Notes: generated by a model from the letters alone, not told the origin. Shown: positions 14,660-29,749, numbered from the stretch's first letter. The stretch is DNA of 64,000 nt from Dirofilaria immitis (GCA_024305405.1 JAKNDB010000068.1:5261501-5325500), one strand, 5' to 3'. Program-made: numbers and translations.

Positions 14660-15055
14660 TGTTTATGTATATATATATATTTATGTTTGTCTCTCTGCCT
14701 ACGTCTATATGTGTGTATGTATATATTTCTGTGTATGTGTGTGTGTGTGTGTGTGTGTGTATGGTGTGTGTTTGTGTATGTGTATGTGTATGTGTGTATA
14801 TGTATGTGTATGTTTGTCCGGTTTGGGTGTACCATAAAATTTATTGTTGGACGTTTATTTAAAAGAATACAATCCTCCTTCCTCTAATACCACGCCTTCA
14901 TTTATAAAGTATAATCACCTCGTTCAGTAAAATGTGTGCGTGTATGTGTATGTATGTGTATGTTTATGTATGTGTGTATATTTATATACGTATGTCGTAT
15001 ATATTATGTGGATATATATGTGTATGTTATATGTATATACATGTATCTGAATATA
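14660..15055. repeat. TG/TATG/TA-rich simple repeats
   Basis: Two blocks, 14660-14815 and 14932-15055, consist of alternating TG, TATG and TA units. Open frames across them encode only Val/Cys/Tyr/Met runs and are not genes. Confidence 0.9.
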
Positions 15056-15061
15056 TATATC

Positions 15062-15330
15062 ATTATAGTTTATCATCATTATCATCATCATCTAAGCATA
15101 TACTAAATTATCCTTATATGTATGTATATGTTTGTATGTTTATACATGTGTATGTATGTGAATATATATATTATGATCATCATTATCATCATCTAAGCAT
15201 ATATATGAATTTAAGTCATCCTTACATATATGTATTTGTATGTTGAAAAAATATCACTAAACATTATCACCATCATTATCATTATCATCATCTTTGCGTA
15301 TAGATGAATTTAAATCATTCTTATTCACAA
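15062..15330. repeat. three decayed copies of a roughly 100-bp repeat upstream of plr-1
   Basis: Each copy has an ATCATCATTATCATCATC tract, then CTAAGCATAT or a variant, then AATTTAAGTCATCCTTA or a variant. The copies start near 15066, 15172 and 15262. They get closer to the gene with increasing divergence. Confidence 0.65.
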
Positions 15331-15558
15331 TTTCATTTCATTTAAATTACAGATGATAATTTCCTGAATATTCCATCTTCCTGCAAAAAGAAGAGATTGC
15401 GTATTACTATCATTGATCTGGTCGATTTATCGATTCCGAATCAGTGATCATTTCCTCTCGCTGATTTTGGAACAACAATTTTTGGGTACAAGTAAATAAG
15501 CAAAGAGAAAGAGCCAAAAAATTTGCATAATTTCAACTAATATTCCGCAAATTTTCCA

Positions 15559-17470
15559 ATGTTTTATGCACTAGAAAAGACGGAATTTCTTTTGTTCTTT
15601 GTCATAGCAATAACTGTCACATATTCGGTTTACGGTATTCCGGTACGCGAATTTCAAATAATTACTGATCCGGAAAGAGCAATAGCTATTGATGGTGAGC
15701 CAATCGATTTATTAGTTTCATCACGATTCGGTGATAAGCAAAATGATCAACGATTATTTGGTACATTTTCCGCTGCGGGAAGAAACTATGAAACTTCGGG
15801 TGATATTGTACAGGTATGTTAATAATTGGTTATATTTATGAGATTTTATCCTAATGGATATTATTAATTTTTCATAATTATCAATTATAATTAGTGCAAA
15901 AATAATACTACTTATTTATGATTATTAATAAATTCAATTAAACGATGGGCAAAATAAAAATTAGCATTTTAAATGATAAAAATTATCACGAATTGCCGTT
16001 TTTTCCTCTCAAGAATATGAATTCTTCCTTTTTCTGAAAAAAATATTAGAATATGACCGTTACATTTTATCATAGAATATTACGATAGCATTTATTGAAT
16101 TTGAATAAATAAATATAAATTAAGTTTGATTTAGAAATGATTCATGAAGGATATTTTGAGTTATTATCAAATCTAAAATATTATAAATCATTAATTAAGT
16201 GCGGAAAAAATTTTTTTAAAATTATTGGATATAATCTTTTTAAAAGAAGAAAAATTGTGCTGAAAATTAATTTGATTATATCAAAATTTTCAATTATCAT
16301 ATCGCAAGGATGCAACATTTTTATTAATTTATAATATTTTCTTTTTTTTTTGTTAATGCGTCATTTCAAATTTTCAAATTTTGATATTTGATATCGTACT
16401 GAAAAATATATGCATTTTATAAGATTGAATCAAATTATACTTTCTAGTAGTAATAATAATAATAGCAATTTTAATATTATGATATAAAATTCGTAATTTT
16501 AAGAGATTTTCAAACCTTTCATTATTTTATTTTTCTTTTCTTTAATTATACATAATTTCTTAACCAAATGATAAGTATAATTTAATGTGAAATTTTTTTA
16601 TAAAAACAATAAATGATAATAGATAATTGAAAATAAATTTTTATATTATTATTTCTATTTAAATTAAAAGGATGATATTATTTAGAAGAAAATTCAAGCA
16701 TAGTCTAATATATAATCCAACATTTTGAAAATACACTTTTTAGAATTTCATATCACCGATTAAATTTATAATCCTTTCTTGTCGACAAATTAAATATTAT
16801 ATGAAATGAAAGAATGGAATAATGAAAGCAATTAATTAATATATTTCATTTTTCCTATCTCGGTATCCTAAAATTTAAAATACCGAAAAAGGAGGAAGGA
16901 AGGAAGGAAGGAAGGAAAGAAGAAAAAAAAGAAAGGAGAGAAAGAAGGAAAGAAAGAAGGAAAAAGGAAGAAAGAGGAGAGAAATTGATGAAAGATTTAT
17001 GAAGCATAGCAATAAGGGTGGTCTGGCCTTTCATAAATAAATTTCCGCATGATTTTCAAATTTTGAAATACTCCTAATGACTGGTATCAGTCGAGATTGG
17101 TAATAACATGCCAGGTGATTCTATTTTCATATCTGTGTAACATATCATTATCATCATATTATCATTAATTTGTTAGCAAAAATGATGATGAAAATTTTCG
17201 AAAATTTCAATGAATAATTTTTGATAAAAATTTTGCAAGATTTAGTTAGCCTAGCAAATGATAAGAGAGTTAAATTTTTAAATTAAAAATTTTTCGTCTC
17301 AAATTTTATGAAATAAATGATATCTTTATGGAACTGCATTCATAGCCAATTAACTTATCGAAAAAATAAAGTCATATTTCAATGATGATGTGCTAACGAA
17401 ATTTTTTTGTTCTTTTTCAATTCTTTGATGTGAACCCGAACGAAAATTGTTGATTTATTTCAATTTAGGA

Positions 17471-17502
<32 letters not shown>

Positions 17503-19920
17503 GTTTTTTTTTCTGCTTAGAAAACTATTAGAAAATGATGAGTTTAGAAAAGGGAAAACTCTTTGATTGCTTTTTCCGAGAATGATTTAAAGTAATGAGA
17601 GAGAGAAAAAAATAAAATAAAACTGAATTTTTATTAAGTAAAACTTGTTTGGAACTAATATCAAATTACAACTTTTTTCTTATTATATCGCAATTCATGC
17701 GGAATTATTATAATTAAATAATATGCTTAACTAATAGCTTATTTTATAATATATAAATTCAACAATAAATATTACATCTTCTCATATTTTTAAAACAAAT
17801 TAAAAGAGGTAATTAATTTATTGATATTTAACTACTAGTATTTTAACAAATGATTAAATAACATTCAACAATAAATGATGCTAATATTGATAGATGATAT
17901 TGAGAAGGATTAACTGAAACTGAAATCTATCTTAATTGACAAGATAAATGAAATTTCAATGCTTGAAATGATAAGATAAATGAAACTTCAGTGTTTTAAT
18001 TGATGAGATAAATAAAATTTTCGGATATCATGAAACATTTACATTTGTAACTTACATTTATGGAATATTTAGTTAAACACATTAACTGTTTATATTGCGG
18101 TAAATTATTTTTATTTATACATATACATATATATATAATACAGTATATATATATATTAAATATAATTATATGTATATTATTATTCGCACGAAAACATAGG
18201 AAGAATTTAAAAAACAAATTTGATATTTAAAAAGACAGAAAATGGAGGAGAGCGGGAAGCGGGAAGCAGAAGTGAAGATAACATTTATAATGATATATTA
18301 TTATGATTTCCGAAAATCTATTATTTCTTTTTCCCCGCTTTTGCGATCTTTTGTTTGAATCAAAAATTCAAAAAGCAATAAACATTTTTAGAAAAAATCA
18401 TCAATTATTTGAATCAAAGGCTGAATCTTTTTTTTCTTTTTCTTTTCAAAAATGAATTCAGGTTACCATAAACGTAAATAATGAATTAATGATTTTTTTG
18501 AAATGTTTATTGCTTTTAGACAATTTGAATAATGTAAGCTCTTTAATCGGCGGCTAGATGAAAGGAAATGATTAACTGATTAACCGGTTATTGGTATTTA
18601 TTACGATGCTTTGTTCAGGAAAAACCGATCCTTGCCCCTATCTAGCGTAATTATACGTCATTTTTTTTTCAATGATTTATCACATCTGAATAATTTTATA
18701 GTAATTCTATTATATAATCATTTTAAGCTTTATACAAGAGAACAATATTTGCTTGTATTTGACGTATTATTTTTCTCATCCACGTATCAGTATTAAAATA
18801 TGTTTAATAATTTTAATATTATGATAATAATAATAAATCATTCTTATCAATTACCGTATTATTATTATTTCAAAAAATTTTCTAAAATCTCAAAATTATT
18901 TGCGGAAAAATTCTATAGCTTTACTTTTAATTAGCTTTACTTTTAATTTTGTATTCTGTTTCTGAGAATTATTTATTAAAATATTGGAAAGAAACTATAA
19001 TAAAAAATTCGCCTCTTATTTTCCTAAACATTTTTTTATTATTGCTGCTAAAGAATTTGATTATTTATTTATTTATTCAAATAAATAACTTCAAATAGTA
19101 ATTTATTTTTTAATAAGTAAATATTGTGAACCTGATGCTTACTCATAATTTTCTCAAATTATACTAATACTTCCAATCATTCATTCCTGTGCTATTTAAT
19201 ATCATTGAAAAAAATTCATCCGAAGATATATTATCATGCAGAAAATACCGGGAAGATTAATCGGGATAATTGGAATATTTATTGTTGAAATACAATTTCT
19301 ACTTTTGCATTTTTTTTCAAATTTTATTTATGTTTATAATTGAAATGCAACAGAAGGAAAGATAGGGATTAATCAAGGAGAAGTTAGAATAAGAGCAATA
19401 TATCAAGGTCGGATTTGTAAGCTGTTGCAAACTCATAAAAATTCCAAACAATTCGAATGTACACAGGAAATGGCATTAAAGCTTTTAATGATCCATCGTT
19501 AAAAATAATGCCGCCCGTAATTACCGTGATCCGATGAAATATATATTTATACATAAATATTATTATCATCGAATAGCTGAAAAATAAATGAAAAGATGAA
19601 ATGATTATAAGAGGAATTGAAGAAAAAGAGGAAAAGAAAAATTTATATATTATTTTAATGTCTTTTTTTATATTCAAATTTAATTTCATATGATAAACTT
19701 ATTTATTTCCACTCTTTTTTGTTTATTTATACAAAAATTTGATAGAATTAAACAATAAAATAAATATGTTTTTTTTCTTTTTTCTTTTTTCGCAATTTAT
19801 TTCATTTTTCTTCCAATGTCGGCAATCTTTTTTGAAATTTTTTCTCGTCTTTTTTTCATTTTTCTTCTTTTTTTTTTAAAGAAAAATGAATTAAAAGTAC
19901 ATATACGTATATAAATCATT

Positions 19921-19951
<31 letters not shown>

Positions 19952-22900
19952 CATATGTTTAGTAATAAAAACAAAACGATAATTCATTTTATTATTACTG
20001 TTTGATGAGCTTTAAGCTCAAAAGAAACAGGACATTTTGTATTTCAGTTAAAAAAAACTTTTTAGAAAAAAATTAAAACTAAGAATTAGTAATAATTGAA
20101 TAAAATTTATACCAAATATTTATTAATTAGATATTAAATATCATCACTAACTAATTTGTTTATAAAATTTGCATGATAAATCGAGATTTAACAATTACAT
20201 CATCATATGTTTCGTTGATATATATGCAAACTATCCTGAATGATTTTTCACTGTTGCTGAAAAAAAAGCAATTAATTATAAAATATCAGACAATATAAAA
20301 ATATATGAATTACTAAAGAAAGATGATGAAAATTTTATTAATTGCTTTATCGATTAATTGAATTTAAAAAATTCGAAATGAAATTCTTGATAATTTTTGG
20401 GAATTTCGATGACTATTTTTGTTTACTAACACATTAAAATACATAAATAGTTCACGATTAACAATATATAATCATAATTTAAAATGAAAAGCAATGAAAA
20501 TTGCTTAATTTCCGTTTTCTTTCCTTCCACTCTCTCATCCTTTATCTTATCAATCTACTTAAGCTATCAATAAGCTCTAAACATCATCTTTTATATATTG
20601 GATATGCCTTGCACAAAATCATTAACCGTTAATCAAAATGTCATCGAGAGCAATCGATGTGTTGTATGAATCGAAGAGAATTGGATGGTTTTATAGGATG
20701 AGGTTGAAATTACTACTTCGATATAAGATCTCGAATTGAAAAATTACTTCTCGAATATAAAGGGAAAGGCAAAGAAGCATTTTAGGAAATGGTCCTTTTA
20801 AGATTCAAAATCTAATTTAATGATAAAGTAATGGATGGGAGATGATGTTGTTAAATTTTTAAGATATATATGTAGCATAGCTATATATATAATATAGCTA
20901 ACATTATTTCTATTCATTGAAATATATTTTCTAATTAATAAAAAAATTTTTAATTTTATTTCGTAATTTCCATTGAATTATTCAAATAGTTTCATGCAAA
21001 TTTAATGAAATTTATAATAAATTCGAAATGATTTAAATATATTAATTAGTAAATAATTACTACATATGCATTATATTTTCGGTTGAATTGCTAGTTTTCG
21101 AAAAATAAAAATGGTTTGTATGTATGATAATATGATAATGTATTCAAATGTGATAGATATGAAATAAAAGAAATATTCTTAAATAAATGAATTTAATTTA
21201 TTAATTTGCAAAAATCTTGAAAGTAATAATTTGAAATGAAATAATTTATTTAAAAGAATACGAAAGAGTTCAAGTAATATATGTTACAATTTAAATAAAA
21301 ATTTGTTATTTAAATTTTTCTTCAAATTTTCAAATATTTGCGTTTTTCCTTTTTATTATTTAGTTTTTCCTTTTTTTTAACATTTAATCTTTGATTTTAT
21401 AATTTCAATTTTTTTATTTTCGATTGAAGAAAAAGATTTCATTAAGCATTTGATAGCAAATTAAGTCTTGTTTTTTATCATCTTTATTTGAAGTGAATTT
21501 AAATTAAATAGTAAAAGGACACTGAAATTAATTTTTAATTAAAATTGAATTCTTGGACTTTTAAATTTTAAAAATTGTAAAAGCACTAAATGATTTTATA
21601 GCGAGTTATTGATTTTTTCAATTTACATTTTTCATTTCTGATCTATTCATTTTTTTCTTTTTATATTTTAATTTTTAATTTCTTACAATTTCAAATATTT
21701 ATCTGTTTTTTCTTTTTTACTATGATTATTTCCTTTGTATATTTAATCTTTAATTTAGCAAATTTCAATTTATTTCTAACTCTTTTATTCTAATTTTATT
21801 CCAATGTATAGAGGAGAATGATGTGGAAATAAAAGTATCAAATTAAAATCAGATGAAACATGAAATGATTAACTGAATTGAACATCTTCTTTTCCTTCAT
21901 TCATTCGTTTGTAAGTAATGAAAAGAAAGGAAATTTATTCTTCCATCTATTCCTTATTAACAACATTCTTTTTTCATTTTTTTCCTTTAGTTATCCTGAT
22001 AATCTATTTCTAGGCTTGCTTCCAAGTCTTCTATTATTATGGCCTGGAAATTGTATGGTTAACGGGGCCAATATATTAGATGAAAAACGAACGAACGACT
22101 AAAGACTAAACATTTTAGGCAATTTGTTGATTATTCAAATTCTATAACATAGAATAATTTTATTTCCATGTAATATGGAATATTTTTATTTGATACTAAT
22201 ACGTAAAAATTGCCAATTTTGATAATGATAATGATAATGATAATGGATAATGGAAGAAATAATTGTTTTCATTATAATTTAAGAAAAGCAGAGATCTAAT
22301 CAATGTTTTCGATATGTTTATCATATAATAATGTATTGCCTAAGTTTTATTTTTATATGATTTTTTTATAAAATGTACAAAGATTGAAATGATATATATA
22401 AATTTGATTTTACGCATAAAATTTAATGATTAAATTGATTACGGTATCAAAAGAGTGAGAAATAGTAGAGAAAAAGAAGCTTTATATGCCACTGTTCAAT
22501 TTGATAAAAAGAGAGAGGCAAAAATTTTAATTAAATTATCATCTGTTTTAGTTCAGCAGATTAATCAATTTTAATCAATTCTTTTTTTCCATTCTTAAAT
22601 CATATTTCTTTTATTTAATTAATTAAATTTTAATTTAAAAAAGAAAAGTTTATTTTCATCTGAAGTAGCTAATTTTAAATTGAACTAGATAATATACTTG
22701 GATAAAAGAAATGACAAATCCATTAATATCTTTTAATTATTCAAACTTCATTAAGAATTTAAAACATGAATAATAATAAATCAATATAAAGCTGATATAT
22801 AGAAATAGATAAATAAGATCATTTATATCATTCCATTTGAATGATTGAAATGATATAATATTACACATATTGATTAATTGTATCAATTAATCACGTAATC

Positions 22901-25900
22901 ATTTTTAATTTTTCATCCTACTGAATTGTTTATTTAAATTTTAATTTCAATTTTTCAATTTTAGTTAAAACATCATTCTTTTTATTATTTAGTTAAATTT
23001 TCCATTATTTTTTATATTTTTCTTTTATCATTTTAGTATTTTAAAAATAAAATGCAAATTTTTTAATTTTATGTCTTAGAAATTAAAAATATTTCAAAGT
23101 TTTTATTAAATTCATTCATTCAATTTCCAACAAAAAGTTGAGAATAAAAGAAATAAAAGAAAAATGAAAGATAAAAAGAGAGGAAGAGATAAGATAAAGA
23201 AGAAAGAAGAACGGCGATAATGAATTATTGCATAGCATGGACAAACAAATCCTCATTTCTTGAATCTCTTGTAGATTCGGATTTCTTTCAACTCTTGAAA
23301 CCAATATTTAACTGATTCGATGACACATACACATACATACACGGATAGATAGATAGATGTACATATAAATTGCATACAATTTATCATTCTAAATGGAAGA
23401 ATGAATGACCATTGAATCTCGAAGTTTGCCGATGTTACAACATAATTCAAAATTTGGTTTATGTATTTTTCATTGTAATAATACTATTCAATTATTATAA
23501 CTTATTTTAAATGACATTTTCGCATATATTTTTGTTTTATGAATAAGAATTATGCAAAAATGATAATAATTATATTTGTTAACTTCAATCATAATATTAA
23601 AATTTTATTAATAATGCACATTATAAGATAAACAAATTATAATTTTTATACTTAAATCTCATGAGAATAATTAAAATATTCTCTTGGCATATATTAATTA
23701 GAAATGCTTGTTACGCTTATCGATTTTGGCTTATTTTTCTTTGTTTGTTTCTTTTAAAATTTAAATAAAATATTGAATGATTAATTAAGAGAAAAAATTA
23801 TAAATTATCAATTTCTATTATCATAAGAGGATTATATTTTGAAATAAACCATTTTATATTTGTTATCACTTTCATCAATTCATAATAATATCTTTTTATA
23901 TAGTATGATAATGTTGACAGTATTACCTTTTATAGGTATTCCCATATCGAGCCTGTGATATTAAAAGGAAAGGTTATGACCGTACACTTATCGATCATAT
24001 TGCTATCGTATTTTTCGACGATTTAGAACCATTTATTACAGGATGTGTTTCACTGGATAATCAGGTTATTATCATTTGCTATTTGATGATATTTAAAGAA
24101 ATTTTTTTTGTAAAATAAAAAATATTCTTTCTAATATCTCAAATTATAATTAAATCTTTGAAATATTCCTCTAAAACAATAAAAACCTGTTAAAGTTATA
24201 ATAGTAAATATTAAAAATTTTCTGAATAAAATTATTGTCAATGTTAAATTCACATTTATATGAACAAGTGATTTAAAATATAAGCTTAATTTTGAAATGT
24301 ATTGTATAATGTAAATAGTTAATGTTAGAGTTGCAAAATGGAGAAAAAGCCTAATTTCATGATCACATTTTATAATTTATATTAGAAATTTTTAATTTAA
24401 AATTTTTCAAATATTATTTGATAAAGATTGAGATCATATTCTTTTATTATTAAATAATCCGCAATTATAATTTTTACTGTTCTGATGCTTAAAAAAGAGA
24501 TAGATGAATTCAAGTTATAATTTATAATAAATTATTCAATGAAATATTATTTATGCCTAATACAATATATAAAAATTTATCTCATCGAAATGACTTCTTA
24601 ATCTCTAATGACTTCATTTTGTTTTTTATTTATTTTTTTGGTATAATACAAAATATATTCCGAGTAGTTAATCATACCGATAATATATTTTGATATTTTA
24701 AAATATGAAATTAAATATAATATATTAAATAATTCTTCGATGATAATTAAATAATTTCATAACATGAAAAAAATTTAGCCGAATTTATCTTATCGAAGAA
24801 TACTGTAATACAAAAAGTTGGTAAATGATATATTATGAAAATAATTATTATCATTATTAACATTCTTATCATCATTGTTATCTTCGTCATTAATGAATGG
24901 ATACGAAAAAGCCATTAAAAATCAGTAATGAGCACATTTCGTTGAGCCAAAATTTATGCTTCCTAAACATTTCCTTCATTTAGCAAAACCGTCCTGAATT
25001 ACACATACCATCTGTCTCATCCTCATCATTATCATCATCATCATTATCATTATCATCATCATCATCGTTCTCAGCAGTAGCATTATTATCGTTATCGTCA
25101 TTATATTGCTGCATTTTATTCGATCATTTAAATATTACAAGCAAATTTCAGGGAAAGGATATAAGATTATGAAAAGAAGGGATAGATTTAAAAATTTCTC
25201 TATTATATAAAAAAAAAAGAAAACGATAGAAAAAATAAAGCAAAGAGCAGATGGTTGTTATTCATTTTTTGAGAAAAAAAATAAAATTAAAAATTTTCTT
25301 TCTTTCTTGTTTCTCCTTTTTATTCTATCTTAAATATTAAACTTTTGCAGGTTCGTTTTGCGGAAAAGTCAGGTGCATTGGGTTTGGTTGTTGGACCAGA
25401 GAGTCGCGTTGTGGCACAAATTGACAAGGTTTATAAATTTCAAGCAATTTTTTTTCAACTTCTTGTTCTCATTATAAATTTAAAATGAAAAAAATGAACT
25501 CTTAAAAGTTTGATTATATATTTTATTATTATTTAGGAAAGAGAAATAGAAAACAATAATATCTGATAAATTAATATCATTTCAGACACAACGTGGTCGT
25601 ATACCAGTAGTAATATTGGATGATTTGGAAACGAAACGATTAAAAAAACAATTAAATGAAGCAACTCATAGTGGTTCCATAATTCGAATTGCTTTCGAAT
25701 ATGTTGATTTTGAACCCCAATATACTTTACGTCTACAGGTTAGGTCATTATCATTGATATTTCTCGTATTGATGTGATAACAAGATGACTGCGTCTAATC
25801 ATCTATTATTTTTATTAAAATTAATTAGGAAAGAAAAAGCTTATTTTATTAATTTTTTTCTCTGTTCATCTTTTAATCAATCTATTTTTCATTTTTAACT

Positions 25901-27787
25901 TATTATTCACTCTTCTTATCACATAATTTTTTCATTTCCATTTCGATATTTCGATTTTATTTATTTATCTATTTTTTTTTGATAAAATCGTATTATCACG
26001 AGCATTTGTTGATAATCATTGATAAAAGAAGTGATTAATTAATTGATTGAGATGATAAATGAACAGATTGATTAGTTGATTGATCAGTTGATTGATTCAA
26101 TTGAAAAATGTTCAAATACCTCCTTTTAAATTTCGTCATATATAATATAAAATCTTAGAACTTTCATGATATCAATTGATGGTTATTAAGACTAGACGGC
26201 TAAATAAATATGTATTATCACAAAATTTTCAAGGTAATCTAATTATGATTAACATCAAAGTTTTTCTTGATATGGTTCGTTTAGTTGAGTCATAATAGGT
26301 TATAGTAAAACTTTTTATTTCCTTAAATAATTTTTTTTAAAATTTATCCATTTCAATAGATTATTTAAAAATTTCCCAATTTAATTTTTCATTTTTCCAA
26401 TAAGCAGTGCAAAATTCAATGCTATCAGAAATATTCATCCGACATATGCGATAGTATTATTACAATATTCCATTTTATACTTTATAGCATATCTTTGGAG
26501 AAACTGTTGATAAACCATTTTTGATAATATATATATTTTTGCATTAATACTCGATATATTTCCCATCTCTTCAATAAACATATTATTTTTACTAAATCTT
26601 ATCAATCATTGTGATCATTGAATATTTTTCCTTTCATTTTTTAATCAAAATTTTCATTTAATTTTTCTTAATAATCTTTTATTCTTTCGAAATATGTTAA
26701 TTAGAATTTAGATATTCCGACCGACAGTATTAAATATTGGCTTAATTATATTACTGGTATTACTAATAATGTTTATCACTGGTTTGGTATATATCAAAAT
26801 TCGATGGAGACCTACAACGCATCGTGATATTTGGTTACGTACATTAGCCAGGTTAACATTCTTCTGTTTTTTAATTAATTATTACTAAATTTCATTTGAA
26901 ATCTAATATTAAATCATACATATTCTTTTCTATTTTAAGTTTTGGCTAAAACTTTCAAATCGTTTATTATTTAAATTTTGCATCTTTCTTGTCTCTAAAA
27001 AGAAATTTTGAAAAACTATATGAAATTTAATAAACAGTATTTAAACTGAATGACTGATATTGAATGATAGAATTTTAACGAATAATGAACGGATTATTGA
27101 ATTTTGATATTTTTTCTTAATATTAATTATATTAAGGAAGCTTTTAGGATAATATCATTATTCCTTTTTGATCAAGAAAATATCTTCAACTCTGCTTATT
27201 GATAAATTTATCTTTTAGAGCCGCCGTGAATAAGATGGAAATTCGGAAATTTGAAAAAATGGTAATTTTAGCATAAATACCACAAATAAGTTGCATAAAA
27301 AACGCTCATTACTATGCCTTTCATCAAGAGAAATTATCTACCGGTATTTGGTTCACTTACATCAGTTGCACGAAGCTACAATGGTCAAGTTCGTAATTAA
27401 AAATATTTAATTTAATTTAACATTTCAAGATTTTCTCATTTTTTATTTTTTATTTTTCATACTTTTTTTAGCTAAATTAATTATGATTTTTAATATGTAT
27501 ATTTTATGTATGATTTTGAAGGAACGTTGTAGTATTTGCTTGGAGGAATATAAGGAAGGACAAGAATTACGAGTATTATTTTGTGGACATGAATTTCATC
27601 CAAAATGTGTCGATCCATGGCTACTTAGCAATAGGTAATTTAATGGACATTGGACAATGATTCATTTATCTGCTGCTATCTAATAATAATATTTATTTAT
27701 GATTAGTGAAATTATCAGTTATTTAAATCACAGTATTTTAGCCTGGGTAACATGGGAAGAAATTTCAAAAATTAAATTTATTGATAG

Positions 27788-27829
<42 letters not shown>

Positions 27830-29749
27830 TTTATTTATGAATTTACAGTACTTATTATTTTAATTTAATTCTGTAATTTGATCAGAATAAAACGTTGATG
27901 TTAAATTTTGATATTAACAGAATTGATTATGTTATCAGAAAATATTCCATTCCATGCAATCATAATAATTGGTGGTTTTTATAGGCGTTGTCCATTATGT
28001 CAATATGATGTTGTATATAAAGAATATCCTAAAACAGAAAGTAAAACGAAAAATTATCAAGCAAGGTAAGTTCGAAATTTGTTAATGTTATGGAGGACTA
28101 TGACTTCTTTGAGAATTATGATGACCATCCAATGACCAAAAGGTCATTATATTTGTTCATAATGCTGGTCATAAGGATTTGTACAAATTTGGAAAACTAA
28201 AACATATTACTGCTCAGAAAAAAAAAGAAGCTAAAACATTCTAATATCATTCAGTTACCGTGTTATAATCAATACAATCTCAATTTGTTATCATATTATT
28301 ATCAATAGAATTCGGCATCTTTCAGCACTATTTCAATACCATATTATTTAACACTAAAATCATTTTAATTAATAACAAATAATGAAATATTTCAGTTCGA
28401 TATCAGTATGGGATTCACCGAATGGTCCTAATGCACCGTTGCTAGCAGTATCATCGGAACATAATGATAGTAATGATACCACGATTGCTGCTACTAATAC
28501 TACCATTACTTCAAATGCAATAATTACACCTGTCCATCATACCTTTACAAATGCTTATATGCAAATACAACCTGAAATTCAAACTTCAATAGGAACAAGC
28601 AGCAGCAATAACACAACTGATTCTAAGAAGAGGCATCATCATCATAGAGGAATAATAAAAATGGAAGATGTAAGCTTTGTCTTTATTAATGATAGTAAAA
28701 ATTACAGTAAGAAAGAAGAAGATTCATAATGATTAGGTTGATTTCAAATTCTTCATTCATCATTTCATTCTCTCATTACTATGCATGCTTCTTGCAATTT
28801 AATAGCGAATTCAAATTTAGAAGATAATCAAATGAAAGCATATAGAAGTAATTAATAAATATCTGAATATTCATCTCCAAAATTCATTTTATTGGATATT
28901 TCACACATTTTGCTGTCTTATTTTAAAATACGAAATATTGTTCTTGCATTTTCAGACACATAACCTTCATCTCTGTTTTGAAAGCAATGGATCGTCATCG
29001 ATTATTCGTCCCCAACATAATATCGGATGGGAAAATAATCGAAAGCAAAATAAACGAAATATAATCAATCCAAGATCATCGAAGCGTTATTTGCAAAATA
29101 GATCTCGATCACTGAGTGCACATCAACGTAGCCAAGTTCAAAGGCCACATAGGTCAACCTTCCGGACAAATTTGACTGCTATTACCGCTTCCTCTTCTTC
29201 TATTTCTACTGCTGCTGCTGCTTCTGCTGTTATCGCTGATGTTTCCACTACTCTGAAGGAATTACCACAACAATCAAAGCAAATATTCGAAAATATTTCC
29301 GGGTAAAGCCTACTTTTCCATTGTTCTCCCTTGCTTCTTTCGCCTTCCTAACTTGCCTCAATTTATGATAAATTAGAATTCTCGTTAATTCTAATGAAAT
29401 TTTATTTCTAACGAATAACGTAAATCTTTTTCATACAACTGTTCTTCGTAACAGATAAAATTTCAGTTACTCATCCGATATATCATCATTTCCGGATGTA
29501 GATCGATCTAACTCAACTATAACACCTGCTGCGATAATGATTACATCACGAAATTATTCTGTCGTCGAAAATATACCAAATACACAATCTCCTGAATCCA
29601 ACGTACGTCCAAATCAACAGCAACAACAACAACAGCAGCAACAATTAACCAATTTGAGGAAAGCGCATCAATCTATGAAACCCATATTAAAATTTCCGGC
29701 TACAATTCCATCTCAAAGGATCTCATTTGAAAAACATCAAATTTTATGA
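15559..29749 (+). CDS. plr-1: PLR-1, membrane RING-H2 E3 ubiquitin ligase (ZNRF3/RNF43 family)
   Basis: PLR-1 ubiquitinates Frizzled/CAM-1-type Wnt receptors so that they leave the cell surface. Exons: 15559-15813, 23936-24064, 25351-25428, 25586-25738, 26712-26851, 27219-27261, 27329-27388, 27522-27634, 27985-28065, 28396-28669, 28956-29302 and 29467-29749. All phases agree; the product is about 651 residues. Residues 1-27 are a signal peptide. The ectodomain has the ZNRF3-like GTFSAAG...GDIVQ and YRAC motifs. A membrane helix spans about 211-235, followed by the family motif [11 protein letters not shown]. The RING-H2 zinc ligands are C289, C292, C307, H309, H312, C315, C326 and C329, ending CVDPWLL...CPLC. 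The tail is Ser/Thr/Asn-rich with a polyGln run. Exon 7 (60 bases, weak GTTCGT donor) is uncertain; skipping it keeps the frame. The start is the first ATG giving a signal peptide. Confidence 0.9.
15814..23935 (+). other. 8.1-kb first intron of plr-1
   Basis: The donor is CAG/GTATGT and the acceptor TTTATAG/GT. The intron is AT-rich with simple tracts: GGAA purines at 16886-16980, (TC)n at 17472-17504, (CAT)n at 19917-19951 and ATGATA units near 22220-22246. Open frames inside (16137-16334, 18611-18796, 21878-22102 and 23116-23450) look like chance. The one at 19384-19540 on the minus strand is treated under findings. Confidence 0.75.
25015..25065. repeat. (ATC)n-rich tract in plr-1 intron 2
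   Basis: Imperfect ATC/ATT units run between exons 2 and 3. Similar ATCATTATC tracts recur upstream of the gene. Confidence 0.8.
27790..27822. repeat. (AT)n in plr-1 intron 8
   Basis: About 15 AT units lie between the two RING-encoding exons. Confidence 0.9.

Noticed and set aside
14619..15246. Overlapping Cys/Val/Tyr-rich open frames
   Set aside because: Products of TG and TATG simple repeats; three overlapping frames are open together and none continues into ordinary sequence.
18611..22102. Plus-strand open frames inside plr-1 intron 1
   Set aside because: Phe/Ile/Leu/Asn-driven composition, no acceptor in phase, and inclusion would break the well-supported exon 1 to exon 2 join.
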